The notes under the pieces are model-generated. The model was not told where the DNA came from. It ran no database searches and saw only the letters and a program-made list of their open reading frames with translations. A program made the position numbers and the translations under genes. DNA of 64,000 nucleotides, taken from the NCBI RefSeq assembly GCF_023715465.1, contig NZ_JAMBOE010000001.1:744001-808000 (forward strand). Direction: 5' to 3'. Positions 1 to 7,000 of this stretch are shown piece by piece; positions within the stretch are counted from its first letter, which is position 1; the number at the start of each line of letters is the position of its first letter. The stretch comes from Paenibacillus macerans (GTDB taxonomy: Bacteria > Bacillota > Bacilli > Paenibacillales > Paenibacillaceae).

Positions 1-545
1 AGTGCCAGCCCGGCCTTGGCGGTTTTGACCTTGAGTCCTTTTCCGCGGATCGCCCGCAGCAAAGATTCGAAGGTTTTGGTGTTGGACGAAACCTTTGGCA
101 TATAGATCTGTCCGACATCAACGTTCTCAATGACGCGGTCCAAACCGCCGATATGATCCGCGTCCGGATGGGAGCCGATGACGATATCCAGCCGGGTGAC
201 GCCGTATTCCCGCAAATAATCGAGCATGTGCTGCTCCTCGCTGTTGTTTCCGGCATCGATCAGCATCGTTTTGCCGGACGGGCTAATCAGCAGTTGCGAA
301 GCCCCTTGCCCCACATCCAGAAAAATAACCCGCAGCGAATTGTCGGAATCGCCGTCTGCGGAAGAATGAAGCGCCTTCTTGTTCGGCTGTCCAGCCGTTC
401 CGGCCGGCTCAAATTCGTTTAACGCACAGCCGGAAAGCAAAGTGCAAATCACACCGAGGCACATCAAACCGATGAACGCCCTAACCACTCCGCCATCAAA
501 GAAGCCTTTCTTACGTTGCGTTCGTAACTTTTTAAGTCTGATCAT
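1..545 (-). CDS. MBL-fold hydrolase, ComEC-like, lipoprotein (3' end outside window)
   Basis: Reading the minus strand from an ATG at 545 gives about 181 codons that stay open to the left window edge, so only the N-terminal part is present. The protein begins with a basic segment, a hydrophobic stretch and the lipobox LLSGC, so it is probably a membrane-anchored lipoprotein. A metallo-beta-lactamase fold follows. It opens with a VIFLDVGQG strand and carries the metal-binding motif SHPDADHIGG (H-x-D-x-D-H type). This arrangement matches the stand-alone ComEC/Rec2-like MBL proteins of Bacilli. The substrate is unknown; members may act on nucleic acid or phosphoesters. An AAGGA ribosome site lies about 9 nt before the ATG. 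Confidence 0.8.
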   Translation of the reverse strand, partial: MIRLKKLRTQRKKGFFDGGVVRAFIGLMCLGVICTLLSGCALNEFEPAGTAGQPNKKALHSSADGDSDNSLRVIFLDVGQGASQLLISPSGKTMLIDAGNNSEEQHMLDYLREYGVTRLDIVIGSHPDADHIGGLDRVIENVDVGQIYMPKVSSNTKTFESLLRAIRGKGLKVKTAKAGLA

Positions 546-662
546 CGATGTCGTCCTTTTCTCTTCAACCTAGAAGCAGTATGTAAAGTTCATCAGAACA
601 TTTGTTCCAATTATACGTTAACGAGCAACCCGAAATCAATCTAAAAATGAAAGATTTTAATT

Positions 663-705
663 AAAAAAGAGACCGCCCTGCATCAGCCATGCAAGGCAGT
701 CTCTC
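663..705 (-). terminator. Intrinsic terminator of the Ig-like repeat protein gene
   Basis: On the minus strand an interrupted stem (GAGAC..GCC..TGCAT paired with ATGCA..GGC..GTCTC) is followed by a run of six T. It begins about 20 bp after the stop codon at 725. Confidence 0.8.
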
Positions 706-724
706 GCAATTGCACAAATCCAAA

Positions 725-3004
725 TTATTTCTTTGCTTTCTCGACTTTAACGGACACGGAAACCGTCACCGTTTTGCCGCCGTACTTCGCTTTGATCGAA
801 GAGCTGCCTTTGGCCACGGCTTCGATTTTCCCGGCCGTCACTTTGGCTACGGAAGGCTTGGAGCTGGTCCAGGTTGCGCTTGAGGTGACCACAACCGTTT
901 CACCCGTATCGTATTCCGCGGTGACAACAACCGATTTCACCGCTCCCGGGGACAATGCCAGCCGCTTCTCGTCCACGTAAAGCTTCTTCAGCTTCGGTAC
1001 GACGCTAACTTTAACGCTGACATCATTACCCTGGTAAGAGCTGGTCAACGTTGCCGTACCGACAGCGACCGCTTTTACCGAACTGCTGGGGATCGTGGCA
1101 ACTTTTTCGTCCGAAGATTTCCAGTCCATTTTGCTCGACAGGTTGATCTTCGTGCCGTCCGTGTAATAGCCCGTTACTTTAATCGATTTTGATTTTTTCA
1201 GGTTCAATTCGATCGATTGCGGCTCAACCACGATTTTGGAAATCTTCTTCTCGATCGTTACCGGAATGCTGATCGTTTTGTTGGAATAAGTTCCTTTTAA
1301 CGTAGCCGACCCTTTCGCCAAGCCTTTGATTTTCTTTCCGCTGCCCGCCGTTTTGAGCACCGCATTTGTACCCGTCACGCTCCAGTCGATTTCGGACGGA
1401 TCAACCACTTCTTCCCCGTTCTCAAAAACGGCCGTTATCTTCGGAAGGCTTATTTCCTCGCCCATCACAATGCTCATCTTCTCTTCTTCCGAAATCAGCG
1501 TGAGCACTTTTTCCTTCACTGTAACCTTGACGGTGACTACGCCATCCTGCGTTCCCCGAATTGGGAATGCCGCGTTCGGAGTTAAGCCCGATCCGATATC
1601 CTCGAGTTTACCCGTAATCGTGGCCGTTGCGGATAGCTTCAAATCATTGCCGTCTTTGGCGACGATCCTGCCGTTTTCAATGGTTACGACCTCTTCATTA
1701 TCGGAAGACCAGACGATTTTATTGTTGAAATTCACTTTGTCGCCATCGACCTTTGTCGCCTTCACGTCCGGCAAACTCGCGGATTCACCCCGCAGCAGCT
1801 CCATTTCGGTCTTCTCGGCTTCCAGCTTAGTAATGGTTGGATGAACCGTTACCGTCAAGCTTTTGCTAACGCCTTGATATTTCGCTTTGATCGTGGTCGA
1901 ACCGGCCGACTTGGCCGTAACCTGACCGTTACTGTCCACGGTGGCGATCAATTTATTGGAGGAACTCCACTCAGCTAAGTTGCTGACATCCGTCGTTTCG
2001 TTGGCCGCTACCCTTATTCCGGCGCTTATCTGCAGCGTTTCGCCGACAAACAGGAGCGGATCGGAAGAAGGAGTGAACAAGATCGCTTCATGCGGCGCCC
2101 GGACATAAATGTCCACAGAGGCCGTTTGTCCCATATAGCTAGCCGTAATTGTCGTTTTGCCCATGGAAATGATTTCGACGGTTCCATCGTCCACGGTGGC
2201 CACGCTGGTGTCCGAGGAGGACCAGGTCGCTTTCTTCGATACATCAGATGCAGACTTATCGCTGGCCAGCACCGTTTTCGCCAACAGCTCGATTTTGTTG
2301 TCGACAAGAATCAGTTCCAAATCTTCGTTTTCCCCGATTTCGGTTCCACCCGCAGCCCGATACAGCTTCAGGCCGGCATAAGGGGAACTTACCGTCGCTT
2401 CGAAGGAAGCGGTCATGCCGGAATACTGCGCCTTGATCGTCGCTTTCCCTTCGCCAACGATCTTAATAACGCCTTTCTCGATGGTTAGCACGCTTGTATT
2501 GGAGGAGCTCCAATCCGCATCTTCGGTCACATCCCTTGGATCGACGGAGCTATTGTCGTTAAGCGCCAGCGCTTTAACCTTGAGATCGTCCCCGTCGCTG
2601 TCCAGGCTGTATTTCCCACCCTGTTTATATTCCAGCGATAATTTCGAATATGTATCTACCGCTTTAATCGTGATCATCGAAACGGAGCCCTGATAGCTGG
2701 CTTGAATGATCGATGTCCCGCTCTTGAACGGAGTTACCATCCCGTTGTTCAAGCTCAGGATATTTTCCGAAGATGTCCAGGTAACAACTCCGGTTACATC
2801 TTTTTTGGTCGTCGAGCCCTCGATCGAAGCCCATACCTTCAGCTGCTTGGAACTTCCAACTTTGAGCTCGATCGTCGTATTCTCCCCGTCAATGGAGATC
2901 GCGCTGACATCGCCGGTGGCTGCAAAAACGCCGGTCGGAAATACCGCTGTTAGGAGCAGCGCCAAAACGAGGAACCACTTCGTCATCTTCCTTTTAACAA
3001 CCAT
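725..3004 (-). CDS. Secreted protein with eight bacterial Ig-like (BIG2) repeats
   Basis: The 759-aa product starts with a classical signal peptide (basic MVVKRKMTK, a hydrophobic core, cleavage near VFAA). The rest is a tandem array of BIG2-type immunoglobulin-like repeats. I count eight copies of the diagnostic W(S/T)SS..VATV...G..T....Y.G pattern, spread over the whole mature protein. BIG2 domains are known in cell-surface adhesins, S-layer proteins and enzyme linkers. Here no catalytic, SLH or LPXTG anchor is visible, so it is a secreted or loosely wall-bound structural protein. The start has an AAAGGAGAG ribosome site 6 nt upstream. It appears to be a single-gene transcript with its own terminator. 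Confidence 0.85.
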   Translation of the reverse strand: MVVKRKMTKWFLVLALLLTAVFPTGVFAATGDVSAISIDGENTTIELKVGSSKQLKVWASIEGSTTKKDVTGVVTWTSSENILSLNNGMVTPFKSGTSIIQASYQGSVSMITIKAVDTYSKLSLEYKQGGKYSLDSDGDDLKVKALALNDNSSVDPRDVTEDADWSSSNTSVLTIEKGVIKIVGEGKATIKAQYSGMTASFEATVSSPYAGLKLYRAAGGTEIGENEDLELILVDNKIELLAKTVLASDKSASDVSKKATWSSSDTSVATVDDGTVEIISMGKTTITASYMGQTASVDIYVRAPHEAILFTPSSDPLLFVGETLQISAGIRVAANETTDVSNLAEWSSSNKLIATVDSNGQVTAKSAGSTTIKAKYQGVSKSLTVTVHPTITKLEAEKTEMELLRGESASLPDVKATKVDGDKVNFNNKIVWSSDNEEVVTIENGRIVAKDGNDLKLSATATITGKLEDIGSGLTPNAAFPIRGTQDGVVTVKVTVKEKVLTLISEEEKMSIVMGEEISLPKITAVFENGEEVVDPSEIDWSVTGTNAVLKTAGSGKKIKGLAKGSATLKGTYSNKTISIPVTIEKKISKIVVEPQSIELNLKKSKSIKVTGYYTDGTKINLSSKMDWKSSDEKVATIPSSSVKAVAVGTATLTSSYQGNDVSVKVSVVPKLKKLYVDEKRLALSPGAVKSVVVTAEYDTGETVVVTSSATWTSSKPSVAKVTAGKIEAVAKGSSSIKAKYGGKTVTVSVSVKVEKAKK

Positions 3005-3201
3005 GCATTTCTCTCCTTTAATCTTGTTCTTCAGATAGAGGAACCTTTTTCCAGGCCTATGTATTTATATCGACATTTGGTAGATATTTCGTAACGCTTT
3101 TCAATGAAAATAAGTCCTTTGTCCTATTAAAAAAATGAGCATTTTTTCCGTTTCGACAAAATCCGACGATCACAGGAAAAAGAACGGCATCCTCACATTT
3201 G

Positions 3202-3241
3202 AAAAAGCAGCCCATTCTCCACGAGAAATGAGCTGTTTTTT
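3202..3241 (-). terminator. Intrinsic terminator after the small beta-rich protein gene
   Basis: A stem pairs AGCYCATTTCTC with GAGAATGGGCT around CGTG and is followed by five T on the minus strand. A T run is also present on the other side, so it could act in both directions. Confidence 0.75.
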
Positions 3242-3245
3242 ACGA

Positions 3246-3620
3246 TCAGTTTCTCGTTTTAACGGCTAATCCGCTAAACGAGACAGGTCCAACAACAGCG
3301 GCTTTTGTATTTGCAGTGAGATTTTCCGCTGTGACCGTGTAAACATGAGCACCCGCTCTTACATTTCTGTCTTCCGCCTGGAATGTAACCGCGTAATTTT
3401 GTTCAGAAGCGGCAGATTCGATGCCTTGTTGCGTGTTGAAGATCTCTTTGCCATCGCGGAAAATTCTAAAAAGAATTTGCGCAATCCCGGTAATCCCACG
3501 AACCCCCACTGTTGCTACCAAATCTACCCGATTGGGTTGAGAATTCACCGGAATCCGTATAGTTATCGTTGCAAGGCGAGATCTTCCCGGGGAACGCCGG
3601 ATTATAATTGAATTTGCCAA
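3246..3620 (-). CDS. Conserved small beta-rich protein of unknown function
   Basis: The 124-aa product has no recognised enzymatic motif. It alternates short hydrophobic strands with polar turns (for example RVDLVATVGVRG, ILFRIFRDGKEIFNTQQG, VVGPVSFSGLAV), as in a small beta-sandwich. I know this pattern loosely from multi-copy Paenibacillus proteins that may belong to the spore surface, but the assignment is weak. The codon used here is TTG, with GGAG 10 nt upstream. A stronger ribosome site (AGAGGAG) lies 17 codons earlier in the same open frame, before a CTG at 3671. The true N-terminus may therefore be LVRILDKAAVQPRSRFN..., giving 141 aa. No signal peptide is seen with either start. Confidence 0.6.
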   Translation of the reverse strand: MANSIIIRRSPGRSRLATITIRIPVNSQPNRVDLVATVGVRGITGIAQILFRIFRDGKEIFNTQQGIESAASEQNYAVTFQAEDRNVRAGAHVYTVTAENLTANTKAAVVGPVSFSGLAVKTRN

Positions 3621-3899
3621 GTTAAATCTACTCCGCGGCTGGACAGCGGCTTTATCGAGAATACGTACCAGAATATCATCTCCTCTTGTTTTTATATCTC
3701 AAGATATGTTGGGCAAAAGGAACATGATCCGGTCACTCAACCAAACCTGCTTTCGATCCAAGCCAATTCCGCAGTTAACTATATTATAAACGCTATATTT
3801 ATCTACATGGATGCAGCCCTTCGATTTGGCACCAAGCCAACAAAAAAACGCATGGTATCCGCATTGCCTGCGAAAGTCCTGCGTTCCTTTATACAACCA

Positions 3900-3985
3900 T
3901 GCCGAGGACGGGAATCGAACCCGTACGGGTGTCACCACCCCCAGGATTTTAAGTCCTGTGCGTCTGCCTATTCCGCCACCCCGGC
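3900..3985 (-). tRNA. tRNA-Leu (anticodon UAA)
   Basis: The minus strand folds into an 86-nt class II tRNA. The acceptor GCCGGGG pairs with CCUCGGC, the anticodon loop is CTTAAAA (anticodon TAA), there is a long variable arm GGGGGTGGTGACACCC, and the T arm is GGGTTCGATTCCC. The discriminator is A and CCA is not encoded. Confidence 0.95.
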
Positions 3986-4037
3986 AAATAGATCAGGACG
4001 TGTCAGATCACGTTGACCTGAAAATCCCGCATTTCAA

Positions 4038-4066
4038 ATTATAAACAGATCTTCGTATAAATTCAA
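4038..4066 (-). promoter_or_regulatory. Sigma-A promoter of tRNA-Leu
   Basis: The minus strand shows TTGAAT (4061-4066), a 17-bp spacer and a perfect TATAAT (4038-4043). It would start RNA about 45 nt before the mature tRNA end. Confidence 0.75.
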
Positions 4067-4164
4067 CATGTTGCGCCTTTCAACCGATAAACAATTATAA
4101 GGAGATTTATTGTAAATTAAATTTGATGGATTTCCAGCTGCCATTACAAGAGGAAGGTGTAAGC

Positions 4165-4371
4165 ATGCATGAACTGAAAATCGCCGTCACGCTGGGGCAC
4201 CAGGTCGTTGTGAAACTGGAAAACGGACATATGATGACCGGTTTGCCAAAATGGGGGTCGGCCCCCGACAGAGTTCAACTCCGCACTATGGAAGGGGCTG
4301 TGTGGGTCAAGCTGGACGAAATTTCACACGTTACCCGGATTATTCCGTTTGAAAAAGAATCGCCGTTATAA
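4165..4371 (+). CDS. Small protein of unknown function
   Basis: The 68-aa product starts MHELKIAVTLG. I chose the ATG at 4165 because GAGGAAGG precedes it by 7-8 nt; an in-frame ATG 42 bp upstream lacks such a site. The sequence is mostly short beta strands with a closing KLDEISHVTRI segment, which suggests a small SH3- or Sm-like barrel. I do not recognise the family and no active-site residues stand out. It stands alone between tRNA-Leu and a Spo0E-like gene. Confidence 0.6.
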   Translation: MHELKIAVTLGHQVVVKLENGHMMTGLPKWGSAPDRVQLRTMEGAVWVKLDEISHVTRIIPFEKESPL

Positions 4372-4376
4372 GACTG

Positions 4377-4413
4377 CCGGAGGCAGCGGCCTTCTTCGGT
4401 TTTATTGATGCAT
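4377..4413 (+). terminator. Weak terminator-like hairpin
   Basis: An imperfect stem (CCG-AGGC with GCCT-CGG around AGCG) followed by TTTTATT sits just after the stop at 4371. The stem is interrupted, so the call is tentative. Confidence 0.4.
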
Positions 4414-4716
4414 CATTTCATCCATAAATTACTGTTCCGGTTAAACGGTCATCGCCCGCCCTTCCGCCACCAAGCGGGCTATCGTTTCGTCAAGGCAATC
4501 GGTACCGTTATATCGATAACTATTATTTTATAGGGCTTCGACATTTTTTTGCAAATGTTTCTGGCCTCCGAGGGAGGATTTACAAATTCAGACATAGAAT
4601 GTATTACTACCACTTTAGCCTGGTGCGGAACAGATATAAAGTGGGATTCCGCCTGACGGTCGCCAGTGCACAGCGGACGTATTACATAGATATTTAAAAT
4701 CTAGGAGTTGTTCGCT
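4414..4716. other. Intergenic stretch without a recognisable gene
   Basis: I see no open frame with a ribosome site here and no clear promoter. A short GCCCGC/GCGGGC inverted repeat lies near 4456-4485 and a GCGGAA/TTCCGC pair near 4624-4653. The 5' leader of the Spo0E-like gene must lie at the right end. Confidence 0.5.
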
Positions 4717-4875
4717 TTGGAGCTGATTCTAAAAATTGAAGAACTCCGGTTGGAATTAAACAAACTAGCGGCGTGCAAACGTCTGGCCGACCGGGAGCTT
4801 ATCATCGTAAGCCAACGACTGGATGAGCTGTTGAACGAGTATCATCGTTTAATCTTAGAACAGCAAAGCAAATGA
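4717..4875 (+). CDS. Spo0E-like aspartyl-phosphate phosphatase
   Basis: This 52-aa ORF begins with TTG and has AGGAG nine nt upstream. It encodes two amphipathic helices with the Spo0E family signature SQxLDELLNEYH (S32, Q33, L35, D36). Known family members dephosphorylate the sporulation regulator Spo0A-P, using the conserved SQxLD helix, and so delay sporulation. Length and motif placement fit the short Spo0E/YisI/YnzD group. A clear terminator follows directly, so it is a one-gene unit. The choice of Spo0A as target is inferred from the family. Confidence 0.85.
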   Translation: MELILKIEELRLELNKLAACKRLADRELIIVSQRLDELLNEYHRLILEQQSK

Positions 4876-4881
4876 TTCAGG

Positions 4882-4921
4882 GGGGAGTCGCTTTGGCGGC
4901 TCCCTTTATTTTTCTTTTTTT
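4882..4921 (+). terminator. Terminator of the Spo0E-like gene
   Basis: GGGAGTCGC, a short TTT loop and GGCGGCTCCC are followed by TTTATTTTTCTTTTTTT. The hairpin begins 7 nt after the stop codon. Confidence 0.9.
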
Positions 4922-4933
4922 CATAAAAAACGC

Positions 4934-4974
4934 AAAAAACACCGCTAAGATCGGCAAGCGGCCGAAGCGGCGTT
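4934..4974 (-). terminator. Terminator of the GNAT acetyltransferase gene
   Basis: AACGCCGCT pairs with AGCGGTGTT across a loop of about 19 nt and is followed by six T on the minus strand, 22 bp after the stop at 4996. Confidence 0.7.
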
Positions 4975-4995
4975 GATCGCATTAAACCATGTACG

Positions 4996-5451
4996 TTACA
5001 ATTCTTTGGTCATAAAAACGCTGTTCGGATCCTCTTTGTAATCCGCAAATGGACTGCAATATGCAAATCCGAAGCTTTCATACATGGTTCTGGCCGGTTT
5101 AAAAGCGTCCATCGAGCCTGTCTCCAGGCTTAACCGCCGGTAGCCTCGCCGTCTGGCCTCTTCCACGATATGGGCCAGCACAGCCCTGGCGACGCCTTTT
5201 CTCCGGTGGGACGATGCCGTTCGCATCGACTTTACTTCCCCATGCTCCGGGTCAAGCTCCTTCAATGCGCCGCAACCCGCCAATACCCCTTGCTCCCACG
5301 CGCTCCAAAACGTAATGTCCGGCTTTTTCAAGCCTTCCAGATCAAGGGCATGAACGCTTTCCGGGGGTGAGGTTTCCGCCATGTTCGCCAAGTGCTCCCC
5401 GATCAACGCCTTAATTTCCGGCCCATTTAAATCGTCCAATTTAATTTCCAC
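4996..5451 (-). CDS. GNAT-family N-acetyltransferase (YsnE-like)
   Basis: The 151-aa product has the GNAT fold. The acetyl-CoA pyrophosphate loop is SHRRKGVARAVL, preceded by the EVKSMRT strand, and the C-terminal motif is ARTMYESFGF. It acetylates an amino group; the substrate is unknown, though the EVKSMRT-SHRRKGVA arrangement resembles the Bacillus YsnE/YitI group. I chose the GTG start at 5451 because GGAGAGG lies 8 nt upstream. An in-frame ATG at 5478 has no ribosome site. The gene is flanked by unrelated single-gene units. Confidence 0.8.
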   Translation of the reverse strand: MEIKLDDLNGPEIKALIGEHLANMAETSPPESVHALDLEGLKKPDITFWSAWEQGVLAGCGALKELDPEHGEVKSMRTASSHRRKGVARAVLAHIVEEARRRGYRRLSLETGSMDAFKPARTMYESFGFAYCSPFADYKEDPNSVFMTKEL

Positions 5452-5557
5452 AGATTTCGCCTCTCCCATCATATCCACGATAGATTAATTTTATAGGATA
5501 TACACTAGCATATGGTATCACGAAAAGGGATGGTATCATTTAGAAATTTCCAAAGCA

Positions 5558-5923
5558 TTGTGCGATCGTCTTGTGAAAATCCTTGGCGGAACCGGGATGT
5601 CTGACGGTAAAAGCTGCTCCATTATGGTCCAAAGAAACCTGAATGCCAAAATCCTCGGTAGAAACTACGAGACCGAACATGAAATCACCATTCAATCGCT
5701 TAAAAATGGAACGACTTTGAACACGGGGGAAATTACCCTTTTGCAGTCCGAAGTCCAACGATTCATCAATGCGGCCCGTAAACGCAATTTTAAAGTCACC
5801 GCCATACACAACCACTGGTTGTTTGAAAAGCCAAGATTGATCTATCTTCACCTTGAAACCATCGAAAATCCGATCGTTTTCGCCAAAAAATTAAGATCCG
5901 CCCTGAACGTTCTGAAAAAATAA
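5558..5923 (+). CDS. DUF1259-family protein, N-terminus uncertain
   Basis: The product (about 121 aa from a TTG at 5558) matches the pattern of DUF1259/LpqO proteins. It has a SIMVQRNL strand, a LNTGEITLLQSEVQRF segment, the central TAIHNHWLFEKPRLIYLH histidine motif and a terminal ALNVLKK helix. The biochemical role of this family is not established. The in-frame sequence is open back to 5489 but contains no ATG or GTG with a convincing ribosome site. Translation may start at the TTG, at a rarer codon, or the gene may have lost its true start. Homologues are commonly of similar length, so the core looks complete. Confidence 0.65.
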   Translation: MCDRLVKILGGTGMSDGKSCSIMVQRNLNAKILGRNYETEHEITIQSLKNGTTLNTGEITLLQSEVQRFINAARKRNFKVTAIHNHWLFEKPRLIYLHLETIENPIVFAKKLRSALNVLKK

Positions 5924-5942
5924 GGCTAGCTGGAAACTGAGA

Positions 5943-5979
5943 CAAGCAGAGCTCCTTGCCTAACAAGGGGCTCTGCTTG
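5943..5979. other. Strong stem-loop without a T tract
   Basis: CAAGCAGAGC-CCTTG pairs with CAAGG-GCTCTGCTTG around a 6-nt loop, about 20 bp after the DUF1259 gene. It could end the transcript or stabilise its 3' end, but no U-run follows. Confidence 0.6.
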
Positions 5980-6015
5980 ATGGTTACGGTGGCAGGATTT
6001 ACCTAGTTCTGATAG

Positions 6016-6195
6016 ACTATTTTTTATACAGTTAAAATAAAATATGATACTAAATATGAATATAACGCCTTCAGCACGATTGAGGCCGGTGACGGGTCTG
6101 ACTTCAACTATACGAATATATACCCGATTGACCCGCTTAGTTCTGGTACCGTAATCTTTTTATCGGAAGTCCCAAAAGAAGTAGAAACCGGAGAT
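6016..6195 (+). pseudogene. Remnant of a secreted-protein C-terminus
   Basis: After an in-frame TAG, the plus strand encodes about 58 plausible residues (YEYNAFSTIEAGDGSDF ... PLSSGTVIFLSEVPKEVE) with no start codon. The frame then drifts into unlikely sequence. The ending resembles the C-terminal strand pattern of DUF4352-like lipoproteins, which is a weak resemblance. I read it as a decayed 3' fragment. Confidence 0.35.
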
Positions 6196-6343
6196 AAGGC
6201 GGGTAAACGCCGAAATAACCATCAATGGTCAGACATACCTCCATACCGTAAGGTAATTGGATATAGGAAAAGACCCGAATTTCTCCGGGGCCTTGCCTTT
6301 CCATCGTTCTAAACATTTCTTGGGGGCTGCTTAATTCAATCAT
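6190..6343 (-). pseudogene. Remnant of a gene 5' end
   Basis: The minus strand from an ATG at 6343 encodes about 50 natural-looking residues (MIELSSPQEMFRTMERQG ... VCLTIDGYFGVYPP). It then becomes the antisense of the plus-strand remnant. No good ribosome site spacing is present. It looks like a truncated gene start facing the other fragment. A 68-aa ORF remains open and could be expressed, but I doubt it. Confidence 0.3.
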
Positions 6344-6350
6344 CCTTTAA

Positions 6351-6395
6351 CTAAACAGCCATAGTCACGAAAAAGTTCGGACTATGGCTGTTTAG
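6351..6395. terminator. Bidirectional terminator-like inverted repeat
   Basis: CTAAACAGCCATAGTC and its complement GACTATGGCTGTTTAG form a 16-bp perfect stem around 13 nt. On the minus strand it starts directly after the stop of the small membrane ORF. Confidence 0.7.
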
Positions 6396-6551
6396 TTATT
6401 TCCCATTCTTTTTCTTTTTCAAAATTAGATCCACTATAACGACAACAATCGTTATAAGCATAGAATGAATTAAAGGTTTCACAAAGTTGGATTCATCATA
6501 GATAAAGTAAGCTATTATAAAATTAAATATGAAAGTAATAAAGTATCCCAA
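6396..6551 (-). CDS. Small predicted membrane protein, possibly truncated
   Basis: A minus-strand ORF of 51 aa from a TTG at 6551 encodes two hydrophobic segments (FITFIFNFIIAYFIY and SMLITIVVVIVDLIL) and a lysine-rich tail KKKKNGK. The DNA is clearly more AT-rich than its neighbours. A strong hairpin follows the stop immediately, as expected at a real 3' end. The start has only a weak GAGATGA upstream, so this could be the tail of a longer decayed gene. Function unknown. Confidence 0.35.
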   Translation of the reverse strand: MGYFITFIFNFIIAYFIYDESNFVKPLIHSMLITIVVVIVDLILKKKKNGK

Positions 6552-6693
6552 AATTTATCATCTCATCTCAGAACCAAGGTTCCACTATGGTAGATCTTCT
6601 TGCATCAGTTTCACGCCAACCACCAGTAACAAATCAATTTTCCCGGCCATTTTGTGGCTAACAATTACCAACTCTTTCATCTTGCAAAATAGC

Positions 6694-6724
6694 AAAAAAA
6701 CCCTTGCTCGGCAAGGTTTTTTTT
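6694..6724 (-). terminator. Terminator of the two-tRNA transcript
   Basis: CCTTGC, loop CGA, GCAAGG and TTTTTTT on the minus strand, six bases after the 3' end of the second tRNA. An A-run on the other side makes it symmetrical. Confidence 0.85.
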
Positions 6725-6729
6725 GCTTA

Positions 6730-6803
6730 TGGGCCCTACAGGACTCGAACCTGTGACCAATCGGTTATGAGCCGACCGCTCTAACCAACTGAGCTAAGGG
6801 CCC
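6730..6803 (-). tRNA. tRNA with CAU anticodon, probably tRNA-Ile2 (lysidine type)
   Basis: A 74-nt cloverleaf with acceptor GGGCCCT/AGGGCCC, D arm AGCTCAGTTGGTTAGAGC, anticodon loop CTCATAA and T arm CAGGTTCGAGTCCTG. CCA is not encoded. The CTCATAA loop and overall sequence resemble the Bacillus tRNA-Ile2 whose C34 is changed to lysidine by TilS. An elongator tRNA-Met assignment is the alternative. Confidence 0.85.
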
Positions 6804-6814
6804 GACCACAACAA

Positions 6815-6888
<74 letters not shown>

Positions 6889-6911
6889 TCATTTAAAATA
6901 GCGACTTAATT

Positions 6912-6941
6912 AATATACAATATAAGTCAGGCGGATGTCAA
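6912..6941 (-). promoter_or_regulatory. Sigma-A promoter of the two tRNA genes
   Basis: TTGACA (6936-6941), an 18-bp spacer and TATATT (6912-6917) on the minus strand, about 24 bp before the mature tRNA-fMet end. Confidence 0.75.
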
Positions 6942-7000
6942 GGGGAAATGGGAGGAAAAAACCGCCCATCATCCCCATGTTTCTACATTCCTTCTCCGCT

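Noticed and set aside
725..3004. The Ig-like repeat protein as an S-layer or sortase-anchored protein
   Set aside because: No SLH domain, LPXTG motif or C-terminal membrane anchor is present in the translated product.
6730..6803. Assignment of the first CAU tRNA as elongator tRNA-Met
   Set aside because: The CTCATAA loop and the rest of the sequence are closer to the lysidine-type tRNA-Ile2 of Bacillus as I remember it; the Met option is kept only as an alternative.
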